Below, in pieces: positions 28,556-36,854 of a stretch of DNA of 64,000 nucleotides (position 1 is the stretch's first letter; each line of letters begins with the position of its first letter). Origin of the DNA: Microvirga ossetica. GTDB lineage: Bacteria > Pseudomonadota > Alphaproteobacteria > Rhizobiales > Beijerinckiaceae. Below the pieces are notes generated by a model. It did no database searches. It had not been told where the DNA came from and saw nothing but the letters and a program-made list of their open reading frames with translations. The DNA is taken from contig NZ_CP016616.1 of the NCBI RefSeq assembly GCF_002741015.1, positions 1,285,501 through 1,349,500 on the forward strand. The letters run 5' to 3'. Position numbers and translations under genes: made by a program.

Positions 28556-28995
28556 GATCAGGCGATGTGGCGAGACAGGGCCCCTCCTGTCAAGCGGGAG
28601 CGACGCAGTTTCGCGGCGGGGACGATCCCGGTTTCAATCAGGGAACGGGTGTCATTCCCGGCCGGAGCGCAGCGGAGGGGAAGGGAATCCATAGCGCTCA
28701 GCGTGTGGGTGGATCCCCTTCCCGACCTGCGGCCGCCGGGGATGACACCGCGACGTCATGGCCGTCCCCGGACTTGATCCGGGGATCATCCCTGCCATCC
28801 CGATCCGAAAAGCGCGCATCACCCATCGGGATCACCGGCACGAGGCAGGTGATGACGTCGAGGATCATTCCCAAACGCGTGTGATGATGCACGGGACAGG
28901 ATCATCCTCCTCAAGAAACGCTCGCCCTCGCCCTTAAGAATCCCTAGAAAGGTGCAACAGCCCATCATCACCCCGATCCCATTACCCCCGATCTC
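28556..28995. other. Repeat-rich divergent intergenic region (ispH / antiporter)
   Basis: No gene is supported in these 440 bases. They hold several dispersed repeats, e.g. GTGTCATTCCCGGCCGGAGC at about 28649 paired with GCGGCCGCCGGGGATGACA near 28745, and the inverted CCCCGGACTTGATCCGGGG at about 28774-28792. Promoters for ispH and for the cation antiporter must lie here; I cannot assign them with confidence. Confidence 0.6.
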
Positions 28996-30846
28996 ATGGC
29001 ATCCACGGCTTCCCACGTCAGTTTCCTCCCACCCATCCTGACCTTCTGCGCAGCGGCGGTCGTGGCGGTGCCCGTGTTCCGGCTTCTCGGCCTGAGTGCC
29101 GTACTGGGCTACCTTGCTGCAGGCGTCGCCATCGGACCGTCGGGCCTCAGCCTGGTGGAGGATCCGCAGACCATTGCGACCGTGGCCGAGTTGGGAGTGG
29201 TGCTCCTCTTGTTCATCATCGGGCTCGAGCTCAAGCTGTCCCATCTCTGGGAGATGAAGCGGGACATTTTCGGGCTCGGCTTCGCGCAGCTGACGGTGAC
29301 GACCCTCTGCCTTGGCGGAGCCGCCTACGCCATCGGGTTCTCACCCCAGGCCTCTTTCGTCACCGGCGCCGCCGTTGCGCTTTCGGCCACCGCCATCGCC
29401 CTGCAGATGCTGGGCGAGCGCAACGACCTGCAGACACCCTACGGCCAGCGCTCCTTCGCGATCCTCCTGTTCCAGGACCTGTCTGTGGTTCCCCTCCTGG
29501 CGATCCTGCCGCTTCTGGCCTCCCGCGCGGCCGCCGAGCACGGCTCCTTCCTGGACCGTCTGCTTGCGGTCGGCGAGGCAATGCTGGGCATCGCCGCAGT
29601 CGTGCTGATCGGCCGCTACGGCCTCAACCCGTTCTTCCGGATCCTCGCCCGCAGCGGCGCGCGCGAGGTGATGACGGCCTCCGCCCTGCTTGTAGTTCTC
29701 GGCGCGGCCCTGCTCATGCAGGAGGTCGGCCTCTCCATGGCCATGGGCGCCTTCCTCGCAGGGCTCCTGCTCGCCGAGTCGAATTTCCGCCACCAGCTGG
29801 AGGCCGATATCGAGCCCTTCCGCGGCATGCTGCTCGGCCTGTTCTTCATGAGCGTAGGCATGTCGATCGATCTTGCCCTGGTGCGCGAGCAATGGTTGCT
29901 CCTGGCCGTTGCGGCGCCCGCCGTCGTTCTCGGCAAGACCATGCTCATCGCCGTCCTGTCGAAGCTGTTCGGCGCAAGCTGGCGCGATGGCCTGCGCTCG
30001 GGAACGCTTCTGTGCACCGCCGGCGAGTTCGCCTTCGTTCTTCTTCCCGTCGCGATGGCGCTCGGCCTCATGTCTCCCGCCGAAGCGCAGCCTGTCACCG
30101 CGCTCGCCGCCATCACCATGCTCCTGGGGCCGATTCTCTCGACGGTTGTCGAGAAGTTTTTGAGCAATCGCCGCGAGGGCGAGGTGCAGCCGGAGCAGAA
30201 TGAGTTGCCGGGCCATGACGGTGAGTTGGAAAGCCGCGTCCTCGTGATCGGCTTCGGCCGCTTCGGGCAGATCGTCAACCAGGTCCTGCTGGCGCAGGGC
30301 ATCCAGGCGACGGTGATTGACAAGGATGTGGAGCGCATCCGCGACGCGGGACGCTTCGGCCTTCAGGTCTATTACGGCGACGGCACGCGCCTCGACGTGC
30401 TGCGGGCGGCAGGCGCCGAGAAGGCCGAGATGATCTGCATCTGCATCGACGAACAGGAATCGATGACCAAGATCATCGAGATCATCCACGAGAACTTCCA
30501 GAACGCCCGCAGCTTCGCGCGTGCCTTCGACCGCATCCACGCCATCGAGCTGATGAATCTCGACGTGGATTATCAGATCCGCGAAGTGTTCGAATCCGCC
30601 ATCGTCTTCGGACGAGCGGCCCTCGAGGAGCTCGGAACCGACCCCGAAGCCGCTGCAGCTGCGGCCAACGACGTGCGCAAGCGCGATATCGCGCGTCTCG
30701 TTCTGCAGAAGGAAGTCGGAACCATGGGCGGTGCCGAGCTCGTGGTGGGCGCCAAGATCACGCCCGAGCCGCTCACCGTTCCAACGGGGCGCGCAAGAGC
30801 GCTCTCGCCCGAGACGCGCGACATCCTCGGCGAAGGCGTTTCGTGA
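28996..30846 (+). CDS. CPA2-family monovalent cation:proton antiporter (KefB-like)
   Basis: A 616-residue antiporter. The Na/H exchanger domain (about 1-385) has 12-13 membrane helices with VLGYLAAGVAIGP, LLLFIIGLELKL and FLAGLLLAES, typical of KefB/KefC. An RCK/TrkA-N domain follows (about 410-530; nucleotide-binding loop VIGFGRFGQIVNQVL, acidic end VIDKDVERI). It probably exports K+ (or Na+) in exchange for H+, gated by ligands on the RCK domain. The stop overlaps the MATE gene start (TGATG). The ATG at 28996 lacks a clear ribosome-binding site. Confidence 0.9.
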   Translation: MASTASHVSFLPPILTFCAAAVVAVPVFRLLGLSAVLGYLAAGVAIGPSGLSLVEDPQTIATVAELGVVLLLFIIGLELKLSHLWEMKRDIFGLGFAQLTVTTLCLGGAAYAIGFSPQASFVTGAAVALSATAIALQMLGERNDLQTPYGQRSFAILLFQDLSVVPLLAILPLLASRAAAEHGSFLDRLLAVGEAMLGIAAVVLIGRYGLNPFFRILARSGAREVMTASALLVVLGAALLMQEVGLSMAMGAFLAGLLLAESNFRHQLEADIEPFRGMLLGLFFMSVGMSIDLALVREQWLLLAVAAPAVVLGKTMLIAVLSKLFGASWRDGLRSGTLLCTAGEFAFVLLPVAMALGLMSPAEAQPVTALAAITMLLGPILSTVVEKFLSNRREGEVQPEQNELPGHDGELESRVLVIGFGRFGQIVNQVLLAQGIQATVIDKDVERIRDAGRFGLQVYYGDGTRLDVLRAAGAEKAEMICICIDEQESMTKIIEIIHENFQNARSFARAFDRIHAIELMNLDVDYQIREVFESAIVFGRAALEELGTDPEAAAAAANDVRKRDIARLVLQKEVGTMGGAELVVGAKITPEPLTVPTGRARALSPETRDILGEGVS

Positions 30847-32225
30847 TGGATGCCAGCCCCTCGGCGAAGGAAGCCGCGGACGCGACCGCGCCGCCGCGCT
30901 TCGTGGTCGGCTCCACCATGCGCCATGTCCTGGTCATGACCGGGACGGGTGCGGCGGGCCTCGTCGCGATCTTCATCGTCGATCTCGTGTCGCTTCTCTA
31001 CATTTCCTGGCTGAACGATCCGAGCCTCACGGCCGGGGTCGGTCTCGCCACGGTAGTGATGTTCTTCACGATCTCGATCAATGTCGGCCTGATGATCCCG
31101 ATCGGCGCGCTGGTCTCGCGCGCGCTCGGGGCGCGCCGGCCCGACAATGCACGCCGCCTCGCCACCTCGTGCAGCATCCTCATGGCCGCGGTCGCGGCCC
31201 TCGTCAGCGTCATCCTTCTGCCCCTGCTGCCGCTGATCCTGACCACTATCGGCGCGCATGACGACACCTACCGGGTCGCACAGAGCTTTCTCTGGATCAC
31301 GCTGCCGACGAACGTGATCATGGCCTTCGGCATGGCATTCTCGACCGTGCTGCGCGCCGCGGGAGACGCCAAGCGCAGCATGTATGCCACCATGTCCGTC
31401 GCGGCCGTCACGGTAGTTCTCGATCCGATCCTGATCTTCGGCATCGGCCTCAAGGCCAACGGTGCGGCGGTGACGATCAATATCGCGCGCGTGGCCTATC
31501 TCTATGTGGGCTATCGCTATCTCACGCGCGCCCACGACCTTCTGGTCAAACCGAACTTGCCGTCCATTTTGAAGGATGCGCGCCCCTTCTTCGCGATTGC
31601 TGTTCCGGCGATCCTGACCAATATCGCAGCGCCCGTGGCGAATGCCTTCTTCACTGGCGTGATGGCGCAGTTCGGCGATCAGGCGATCGCGGCCTCCGCC
31701 ATCATCGACCGGGTAACCCCTGTCGCCTTTGCCGGCGTGTTCGCTCTGGCCGGCGCCATCGGCCCCGTGCTCGGGCAGAACTGGGGTGCGCAGCGCTACG
31801 ACCGCATGAAGCAGACCCTCAAGGACGCTCTCGTCTTCACGATCTTCTATGTCGGCGGCGTGTGGCTGGCGCTCTTCCTCGTGCAGGTCCCGCTGACGAC
31901 TGCATTCAACGCGCCGCCGGCCACGGCCGAGATCGTGCAGTTTTTCTGCCAGCTTAGCGGCTTCATCTGGTTCTTCATCAGCCTCGTCTTCGTGGCGAAT
32001 GCCTCGTTCAACAACCTTGGCTATCCCCTACTCTCGACCTTCTTCAACTGGGGCCGCGCGACGCTGGGCATGATTCCCTTCGCCTATTTCGGCGCGCAGA
32101 TCGGCGGGCCCAAGGGAGCCCTGCTTGGGATTGGGGCCGGATCCGTGGTGTTCGGCATCGCAGCCGTGATCACGGCGTTCTGGACAATCCGGCGCATTGA
32201 GAGGCAAGCTGTCCCAGCCGTGTGA
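30846..32225 (+). CDS. MATE-family efflux transporter
   Basis: A 459-residue multidrug and toxin extrusion protein with 12 membrane helices in two homologous halves. Typical stretches: the first helix VDLVSLLYISWL, LVSRALGARRPDNARR (after helix 3) and the second-half repeat GPVLGQNWGAQRYDRMKQ. It probably exports organic cations or drugs using a Na+ or H+ gradient. The ATG at 30846 overlaps the antiporter stop; GTG at 30843 is an alternative. The pairing with a cation/proton antiporter suggests one transcript. Confidence 0.92.
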   Translation: MDASPSAKEAADATAPPRFVVGSTMRHVLVMTGTGAAGLVAIFIVDLVSLLYISWLNDPSLTAGVGLATVVMFFTISINVGLMIPIGALVSRALGARRPDNARRLATSCSILMAAVAALVSVILLPLLPLILTTIGAHDDTYRVAQSFLWITLPTNVIMAFGMAFSTVLRAAGDAKRSMYATMSVAAVTVVLDPILIFGIGLKANGAAVTINIARVAYLYVGYRYLTRAHDLLVKPNLPSILKDARPFFAIAVPAILTNIAAPVANAFFTGVMAQFGDQAIAASAIIDRVTPVAFAGVFALAGAIGPVLGQNWGAQRYDRMKQTLKDALVFTIFYVGGVWLALFLVQVPLTTAFNAPPATAEIVQFFCQLSGFIWFFISLVFVANASFNNLGYPLLSTFFNWGRATLGMIPFAYFGAQIGGPKGALLGIGAGSVVFGIAAVITAFWTIRRIERQAVPAV

Positions 32226-32264
32226 CAGTCCGAGCGCAGGCATTTCACTGTTGAGGAGGATGCC

Positions 32265-33002
32265 ATGTTCAACTGGTTCGATCTGATGCGCCAAGCTCAG
32301 ACCAGCGCCGCCCTGGCCTCCCTCGCGCAGCAATTCAACCTTTCCGGCGATCAGACGCAGAGAACCATGGCCGCCTTCATGCCGGCCTTCGCCATGGGGC
32401 TCCAGCAGGCCACGGTCTCCAACGATCCCGCCCGTCTGTTTCAAACCATGATGAGCGGCGCTTATCAGAATTTCTGGCAGGCCGCCGGCCACTCCTTTTC
32501 GTCACAGGCGCAGCAGGAGGGACGACGGCTGCTCGACCAGCTCTTCGGCTCCGACGAGGTCAGCCGCCGCGTGGCGCACCAGGCCGCCGATTATGCCGGC
32601 ATCAGCACAGAGACCATGCAGCAATTGCTGCCGGTCCTCGCCGGCATCCTCGCGGGCGGCATGTCGCATTGGATGACGGCGCAAGCGCACGCCCTGCAAT
32701 CCTTCGGATCCTCCGAGGAAGGCGCGAAGGACAAAACGGACGGCATCAATCCCTGGGCGGAGTTGTGGGCAGGCTGGATGTCCGCATCCGCGCCGGATAA
32801 GATGCACGCCAACCCGTTCGAGGACATGATGGCGAGCGCGCTCGAGGTGATGGCTCCGCCAAAGCCGCAGCAGAAGGAAGCGCCGCCCTCACCGTCCTTG
32901 GACCTGATGCTCGAACAGGGACGCGAGATGCAGATGCAGTATCTCGCGTCCCTTCAGTCGATCTTCACCGAGGCCTGGAAGGCGAACGGCACAAAGTCTT
33001 GA
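32265..33002 (+). CDS. DUF937-like protein
   Basis: A 245-residue soluble protein. The N-terminus (FDLMRQAQTSAALASLAQQFNLSGDQTQRTMAAFMPAFAMGL) and the LFGSDEVSRRVAHQAADYAGISTETMQQLLPVLAGILAGGM repeat resemble DUF937 (YidB-like) proteins. The C-terminal third is Pro/Lys-rich and then helical with many Met/Gln. Function unknown. It starts 39 nt after the MATE gene with GAGGAGG before its ATG, so it may share the transcript. Confidence 0.75.
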   Translation: MFNWFDLMRQAQTSAALASLAQQFNLSGDQTQRTMAAFMPAFAMGLQQATVSNDPARLFQTMMSGAYQNFWQAAGHSFSSQAQQEGRRLLDQLFGSDEVSRRVAHQAADYAGISTETMQQLLPVLAGILAGGMSHWMTAQAHALQSFGSSEEGAKDKTDGINPWAELWAGWMSASAPDKMHANPFEDMMASALEVMAPPKPQQKEAPPSPSLDLMLEQGREMQMQYLASLQSIFTEAWKANGTKS

Positions 33003-33008
33003 GCGCAG

Positions 33009-33335
33009 CTAAGCGCAGCGCTTGAGCGGCCTCACCATGGGCACGACCGGTCGGACCGGTCGCGCTGGGAGGTCAGGCCGCTCGGAACGAGAATGCCGCT
33101 CTGCACTTCGAACCAACACCCATGACGGATTGCGCGTGAGCGGCTCATCGAGCGCGCTCGTCACATCGCTGCGCGTCAGCCCGATATCCGCGAGCATCCG
33201 CTCGTCGAACTCGGCGAGATGCTTGATCTCACGGCGGTGCCGCAGGGCTTTCGAGAGATAGACGAGCGAACGGGCGAACTGACCCAGCGCGGCCATTCCC
33301 GGGAGGGTCATGGTGGTCAATGCGAACCGGTTCAT
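33009..33335 (-). CDS. DUF1127 protein
   Basis: A 108-residue protein. The DUF1127 core is SKALRHRREIKHLAEFDERMLADIGLTRSDV (about 37-67), a helix pair with an Arg-rich face; members such as CcaF1 in Rhodobacter bind RNA. The N-terminal region has a hydrophobic stretch and the C-terminus is basic and proline-rich. The ATG at 33335 has AAGGAG 9 nt upstream. The gene converges on the DUF937 gene (6 nt apart). Its upstream region carries the first GTTCCAGG array. Confidence 0.85.
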   Translation of the reverse strand: MNRFALTTMTLPGMAALGQFARSLVYLSKALRHRREIKHLAEFDERMLADIGLTRSDVTSALDEPLTRNPSWVLVRSAERHSRSERPDLPARPVRPVVPMVRPLKRCA

Positions 33336-33372
33336 CGGTAGTCTCCTTGCTCTCGCTCTCTCGATCCATCGG

Positions 33373-33467
33373 CCTGGAACGTTCCAGGAGGCCGTTCCAG
33401 GGGTGTCGCAGCCCCGTTCCAGGAGGCGTTGCAGGGCGTTCCAGGAAGTTGGCGTGTGCGTTCCAGG
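33373..33467. repeat. GTTCCAGG repeat array A
   Basis: Five perfect GTTCCAGG copies (starting 33381, 33394, 33416, 33438, 33460) and one degenerate GTTGCAGG (33428) lie in the 130 nt upstream of the DUF1127 gene. The first is half of a perfect 16-bp palindrome, CCTGGAACGTTCCAGG (33373-33388). Starts are 10-13 or 22 nt apart, close to one or two helical turns. The sub-unit CGTTGCAGG[G/A]CGTTCCAGG is shared with array B. Confidence 0.85.
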
Positions 33468-33594
33468 GCAGGGAATGGAAACTCCTGTCAGGAGACCTCC
33501 ATTTAACCCATTGATTTTACTCAACATTTCTACTCAAGTGGAATCTTATACCACAGCTTATTTCATCACTTGAAACGATTGTTTGAGATATGTA

Positions 33595-33616
33595 TCATCA
33601 TGATTATTGATGATGA
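33595..33616. promoter_or_regulatory. Candidate LysR autoregulatory operator
   Basis: TCATCA-N10-TGATGA is an inverted repeat of the size used by LysR-type regulators. It lies 13 nt upstream of the lysR ATG and overlaps its likely ribosome-binding site, which would suit autorepression. The half-site recurs upstream of the EamA gene (CATCA-N7-TGATG at 35552-35568). Confidence 0.4.
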
Positions 33617-33628
33617 GGCGTGAGAGCC

Positions 33629-34519
33629 ATGCACCTGCTTGACATCGACCAGCTCCGGACTTTCGTGGCCATTGCCGATACCGGCTCCTTCACCCGCGCG
33701 GCGGAGATCGTGCACAAGACGCAGAGCGCGGTGTCGATGCAGATGAAGCGGCTCGAGGACCGGGTCGGCAAGGCGATCTTCGAGCGCGACGGGCGCCTGT
33801 CGAAGCTCACCGACGAGGGCGAGCGCCTGCTCGATTATGCCCGCCGGATCGTGCGGCTGAACGCCGAATGCATGGCCTCCTTCAACGAGCACGAGCTCAC
33901 CGGCCGCGTGCGGCTCGGGCTCCCCGACGATTACGCCGACCGCTATCTTCCTGAGATTCTGGCCCGTTTCTCGCGCTCCAACCCGAAGGCCGAGGTGACG
34001 GTGATGTGCGAGCCGACGCCGAACCTGATCGAGCGCGTGCAGCACGGCGACCTCGATCTCGCGATCATCACCCATGTGGACCGGCGCGGCCCGTCCGAGA
34101 TCGTGCGCATCGAGCAGCTGCTCTGGGTCACCTCCGCCCGCCACGGGGTGCACGAGGAGACGCCGATTCCGCTGGCGCTCGGCCGCCCGAGCTGCGACTG
34201 GCGCCATTCCGCGACGGAGGCGCTGGAGAGCGCCGACCGGCCGTTCCGCGTGGCTTACGTGAGCTGGCATTCGACCGCGGTGGGCGCGGCGGTGATGGCG
34301 GGCCTTGCGGTCTCGGTGCTGCCGGAAAGCGCCGTGCGCCCAGGCATGCGCATCTTAGGCCCCTCCGACGGCTTCCCCGCCCTGCCCTCGTGCAAGATCG
34401 GCCTGATCCGCGCGCGGGGCGAGGAGAACCCGCTCGCCGATGCGCTGGGCTTCCACATCAAGCAGTCGCTCGACAATCTCGGCTCGACCCGCACGATGCA
34501 GCCGATGGCGGCCGAATAA
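33629..34519 (+). CDS. LysR-family transcriptional regulator
   Basis: A 296-residue LysR protein. The winged HTH is at about 4-62 (DIDQLRTFVAIADTGSFTRAAEIVHKTQSAVSMQMKRLE), followed by the linker helix and the effector-binding domain (about 90-290, starting GRVRLGLPDDYADRYLPEIL). It lies between the divergent DUF1127 gene and the converging EamA transporter gene; control of one or both is likely. The ATG at 33629 is chosen over GTG 33620 because it gives the standard N-terminus. The effector is unknown. Confidence 0.93.
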   Translation: MHLLDIDQLRTFVAIADTGSFTRAAEIVHKTQSAVSMQMKRLEDRVGKAIFERDGRLSKLTDEGERLLDYARRIVRLNAECMASFNEHELTGRVRLGLPDDYADRYLPEILARFSRSNPKAEVTVMCEPTPNLIERVQHGDLDLAIITHVDRRGPSEIVRIEQLLWVTSARHGVHEETPIPLALGRPSCDWRHSATEALESADRPFRVAYVSWHSTAVGAAVMAGLAVSVLPESAVRPGMRILGPSDGFPALPSCKIGLIRARGEENPLADALGFHIKQSLDNLGSTRTMQPMAAE

Positions 34520-34520
34520 C

Positions 34521-34566
34521 GCGTTGTCCGGCGAAGGGGGTACCGGTTCGCCGATAAGACAACGCG
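34521..34566. repeat. Intergenic repeat (TCCGGCGAAGGGG type), copy 2
   Basis: GCGTTGTCCGGCGAAGGGGG...CCGGTTCGCCGATAAGACAACGCG forms a hairpin between the converging lysR and EamA genes. The core matches 18048-18094, but the outer arms (CGTTGT/ACAACG versus CATCTT/AAGATG) changed together, so pairing is kept. Confidence 0.78.
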
Positions 34567-34578
34567 TCAGCAAGAATC

Positions 34579-35508
34579 CTATTTCGCCGCCGGCCTGCGC
34601 AGCACGAGCACGTTGCCGACGAGCGCCAGCACGACGCCGATGCCGGCGAGCGGCGCCCACACATAGCCCTCGATCAGGGTCGAGACGGTGAGCGCCACGA
34701 TGGGAAACAGCACGGTCGCATAGCCCGCCCGCGCGGCCCCCAGACGCCGCAGCAGGGTGAGATAGGCCATGAAGGCCAGCACCGACGCCCCGACGGCGAG
34801 AAAGATGAGCGAGCCGATGTACTTCAGCGTCGGCTCGATGATGAATGCGTTGCCGCGCAAGAGGTTGAGCGCCAGCAGCACGATGCAGCCATAGGTCATG
34901 CCCCAGGCGGTCGCCGAGAGCAGCGGCGCGCCCCGGCGCTGCACCACCGTCGAGATCATGTTGCCGGAGCAGAAGAACAGGGTGCCCATCACGCAAAGCC
35001 CCAACCCTTTCAGCGCCGCCGCGTTGAAGCCCGCGCCGGTGATCTCGGGCCAGAACAGAAACACGATTCCGGCAACCCCGATCACCCCGCCGAGCGCCAC
35101 CCGCGGCTCGACCTTCTGGCGGAAGACCAGGAAACCGAGCGCGAGGTTGAACACCGAGGCGAGCGAGAACACCACCGAGAGCAGCCCGGACGGCACGCTC
35201 AATCCGCCGTAATAGAACGAGATGAAGTTGAACGAGAACAGGCAGCAGCCCACCGCCATGAAGCGCAGGTGATCGGCGAGCGGAAAGCGCACCCGGTGGC
35301 CGGTGGCGAGCACCCAGACCCACATGAGCGCGGCCGCGAGAAGGAAGCGCCACAGCACCGACATTTCCGGCGCCACCACCCCGAGCTGCGCCCGGATCCC
35401 GATCCAGCTCACGCCCCACAGGAAGACGGTGGCGGCGTAGAGCCCCAGCGTCGTCCCGTCGATGCCCTTCAGGCTCTGCGATGGCATGGCGGCGCTGGCG
35501 TGGCTCAT
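34579..35508 (-). CDS. EamA/DMT-family transporter
   Basis: A 309-residue permease of the drug/metabolite transporter superfamily. It has ten membrane helices in two EamA repeats (about 20-150 and 165-300). The N-terminal repeat starts LYAATVFLWGVSWIGIR and contains FSFNFISFYYGGLSVPSGLLSVVFSL. Likely an exporter of amino acids or metabolites; substrate unknown. Adjacent to a converging LysR regulator that may control it. The GTTCCAGG array B lies 80-250 nt upstream. Confidence 0.92.
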   Translation of the reverse strand: MSHASAAMPSQSLKGIDGTTLGLYAATVFLWGVSWIGIRAQLGVVAPEMSVLWRFLLAAALMWVWVLATGHRVRFPLADHLRFMAVGCCLFSFNFISFYYGGLSVPSGLLSVVFSLASVFNLALGFLVFRQKVEPRVALGGVIGVAGIVFLFWPEITGAGFNAAALKGLGLCVMGTLFFCSGNMISTVVQRRGAPLLSATAWGMTYGCIVLLALNLLRGNAFIIEPTLKYIGSLIFLAVGASVLAFMAYLTLLRRLGAARAGYATVLFPIVALTVSTLIEGYVWAPLAGIGVVLALVGNVLVLRRPAAK

Positions 35509-35586
35509 GGCGTTCGTTCCCCTTAAGACAATCTGGATACGCCCGGCCAGCCATCAGCACAAATGATGATATCTGATCGATCCTCT

Positions 35587-35754
35587 CTGGAACGCTGATG
35601 AAACGTTCCAGGAGCCCCTCCCCCTGGAGTGCCCCCTGGAACGCCCCCTGGAGCGCCCCCTGGAACGCCCTCTGGAACGCCCCTGGAACGCCCCCTGGAA
35701 CGGGAGTCGGACTCCCTGGAACGCCCTGGAACGGGCGTTGCAGGACGTTCCAGG
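35587..35754. repeat. GTTCCAGG/CTGGAACG repeat array B
   Basis: Eight perfect CTGGAACG copies (starting 35587, 35636, 35660, 35672, 35683, 35695, 35716, 35726), two GTTCCAGG copies in the other direction (35605 and 35747) and at least three degenerate copies. Spacing in the core is very regular: 35636, 35648 (degenerate), 35660, 35672, 35683, 35695, i.e. 11-12 nt. The translation of either strand is a low-complexity repeat with no start signal, so it is not coding. Array A at 33373-33467 is its partner. Confidence 0.88.
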
Positions 35755-36083
35755 GAGCGAGTCGCTCGTTCGAGCAAACACCGTCATCCCGGACGACGCG
35801 CAGCGGCGATCCGGGATCGCTCTCAGAAGAGCGCGCCTCTCCCTAGCCTTCCCCCCTCAGGAGGGAGGGATATCCGCGCCACACTCGTCTAGCGCATCGT
35901 GCGGACCCAGAGGGCCGCGTCAGCGAAAAGTGGACCCGGTTTTCCGCCCCGAACGATGCGCTCTTTAAGGAGTGGAGCCTCGGATTGATCCCAAAAGTGG
36001 AATCCACTTCTGGGTCCGATGCAGTAGCGATCCCGGATCGCCTGCGGCGTCCGGGATGACCCTGGCAGCTCCCTCCCCAGCCT
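35755..36083. other. Repeat-filled intergenic stretch
   Basis: No gene is supported. The stretch contains a pair of CCGGGATCG-type repeats (about 35790-35820 and 36025-36060, GCGATCCGGGAT / GATCCCGGATCGC). It also contains palindromic elements at 35891-35962 (AGCGCATCGTGCGG to CCGAACGATGCGCT) and 35976-36023 (AGCCTCGG to GTCCGATGCA), members of the family present at the window start. Confidence 0.65.
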
Positions 36084-36111
36084 TGACCACGGCCCGCGCA
36101 CCGCTATATTG
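36084..36111 (+). promoter_or_regulatory. Sigma-70-like promoter for the HTH-like gene
   Basis: TTGACC (36084-36089), a 16-nt spacer and TATATT (36106-36111) form a good -35/-10 pair. Transcription would start near 36118, leaving a short leader before the ATG at 36150. This also argues against a longer protein starting at 36120. Confidence 0.55.
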
Positions 36112-36149
36112 TTCATGTTTTGTTCTTATTTGATGAAGACCTTATTGCC

Positions 36150-36770
36150 ATGACCTCGCCCTCCTCCCATCGCCCGCCCGGTTCCGGAAGTCCGGGCTCT
36201 CCGATCCGCGAAAAGCTTTCGCCCGAGCAGATTGCCCAGCTGCGCGACTGGGTCGAAGACACCACCCGCCCGTTCAAGCACATCGGCCAAAAGCTCGGAA
36301 TCTCCGCCTCCACGGTCTCGCGCTATGCCAAGGACGGCGATTGGAAGCGCCCGGACGGCGCGGTCCCGCCGTCCCGCATCGCCCTGCCCAACCCGGAACC
36401 CAGGCGCCGGCGCGAACCCGCACCCCCGCCGGAGACGGACGACCCGAGCGACCGGCGCGAGCGGATCACCGAAAAACTCTGGCGCCTCGCCGAGCGCCAC
36501 GCGGAGGAGCTCGAGGACCAGCCCATCGCCCGCGCCGGCCGCTCCCTCCAGCCGCTGGCCCGCCTCACCCGGACGCTCGGCGAGATCGACAAGCACCTGT
36601 CCCCGCCCTGCCCGCCCGACGACGATTACCCCGACCTCAAGAAACCCAAGGGCCGCAATATCCACGAACTGCGCGACGAACTCGCAGCGCATCTGGAGCG
36701 CATCGAGCGCGAGGAATGGGATTTTGAGGAGCGGTGGGGACGGACATTCGAGAATGGCGGGGGGATTTGA
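36150..36770 (+). CDS. Hypothetical protein with terminase-small-subunit-like HTH
   Basis: A 206-residue hydrophilic protein. A Pro/Ser-rich N-terminus precedes a helix-turn-helix (about 16-58) reading LSPEQIAQLRDWVEDTTRP then HIGQKLGISASTVSRYAKDGDW. This looks like the DNA-binding domain of phage terminase small subunits or resolvase-like proteins. The rest is Pro/Arg/Glu-rich and helical, without an ATPase or nuclease motif. No phage genes are nearby. It probably binds DNA; the target is unknown. A good promoter lies upstream but the ribosome-binding site is weak. Confidence 0.68.
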   Translation: MTSPSSHRPPGSGSPGSPIREKLSPEQIAQLRDWVEDTTRPFKHIGQKLGISASTVSRYAKDGDWKRPDGAVPPSRIALPNPEPRRRREPAPPPETDDPSDRRERITEKLWRLAERHAEELEDQPIARAGRSLQPLARLTRTLGEIDKHLSPPCPPDDDYPDLKKPKGRNIHELRDELAAHLERIEREEWDFEERWGRTFENGGGI

Positions 36771-36854
36771 AATATGAGTGAAGCCCCTTGGTATTCAATC
36801 ATTTCAAGGAAACGACCCTTGATAATTGAACCGACACGTCGGTGACGCGAAGAT

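Noticed and set aside
33373..33467. Array A as a CRISPR array
   Set aside because: Units are only 8 nt with 2-14 nt between them, and no cas gene is present; spacers would be far too short.
35587..35754. GGAAC/CGTT in array B as stacked EcfG (general stress) promoters
   Set aside because: The GGAAC to CGTT distances are 10-13 nt, not the 16-17 nt needed for an EcfG promoter.
35598..35846. Apparent repetitive protein (WNAPWSAP-type) in array B, and the reverse-strand Gly/Pro version
   Set aside because: It is a translation of the GTTCCAGG array in a region without a ribosome-binding site; all frames of such an array look repetitive.
36794..36830. AT-rich imperfect inverted repeat TTCAATCATTTCAAGG / CCTTGATAATTGAA
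   Set aside because: Lies between converging genes and might help termination, but mismatches and lack of a T-run make it too weak to call.
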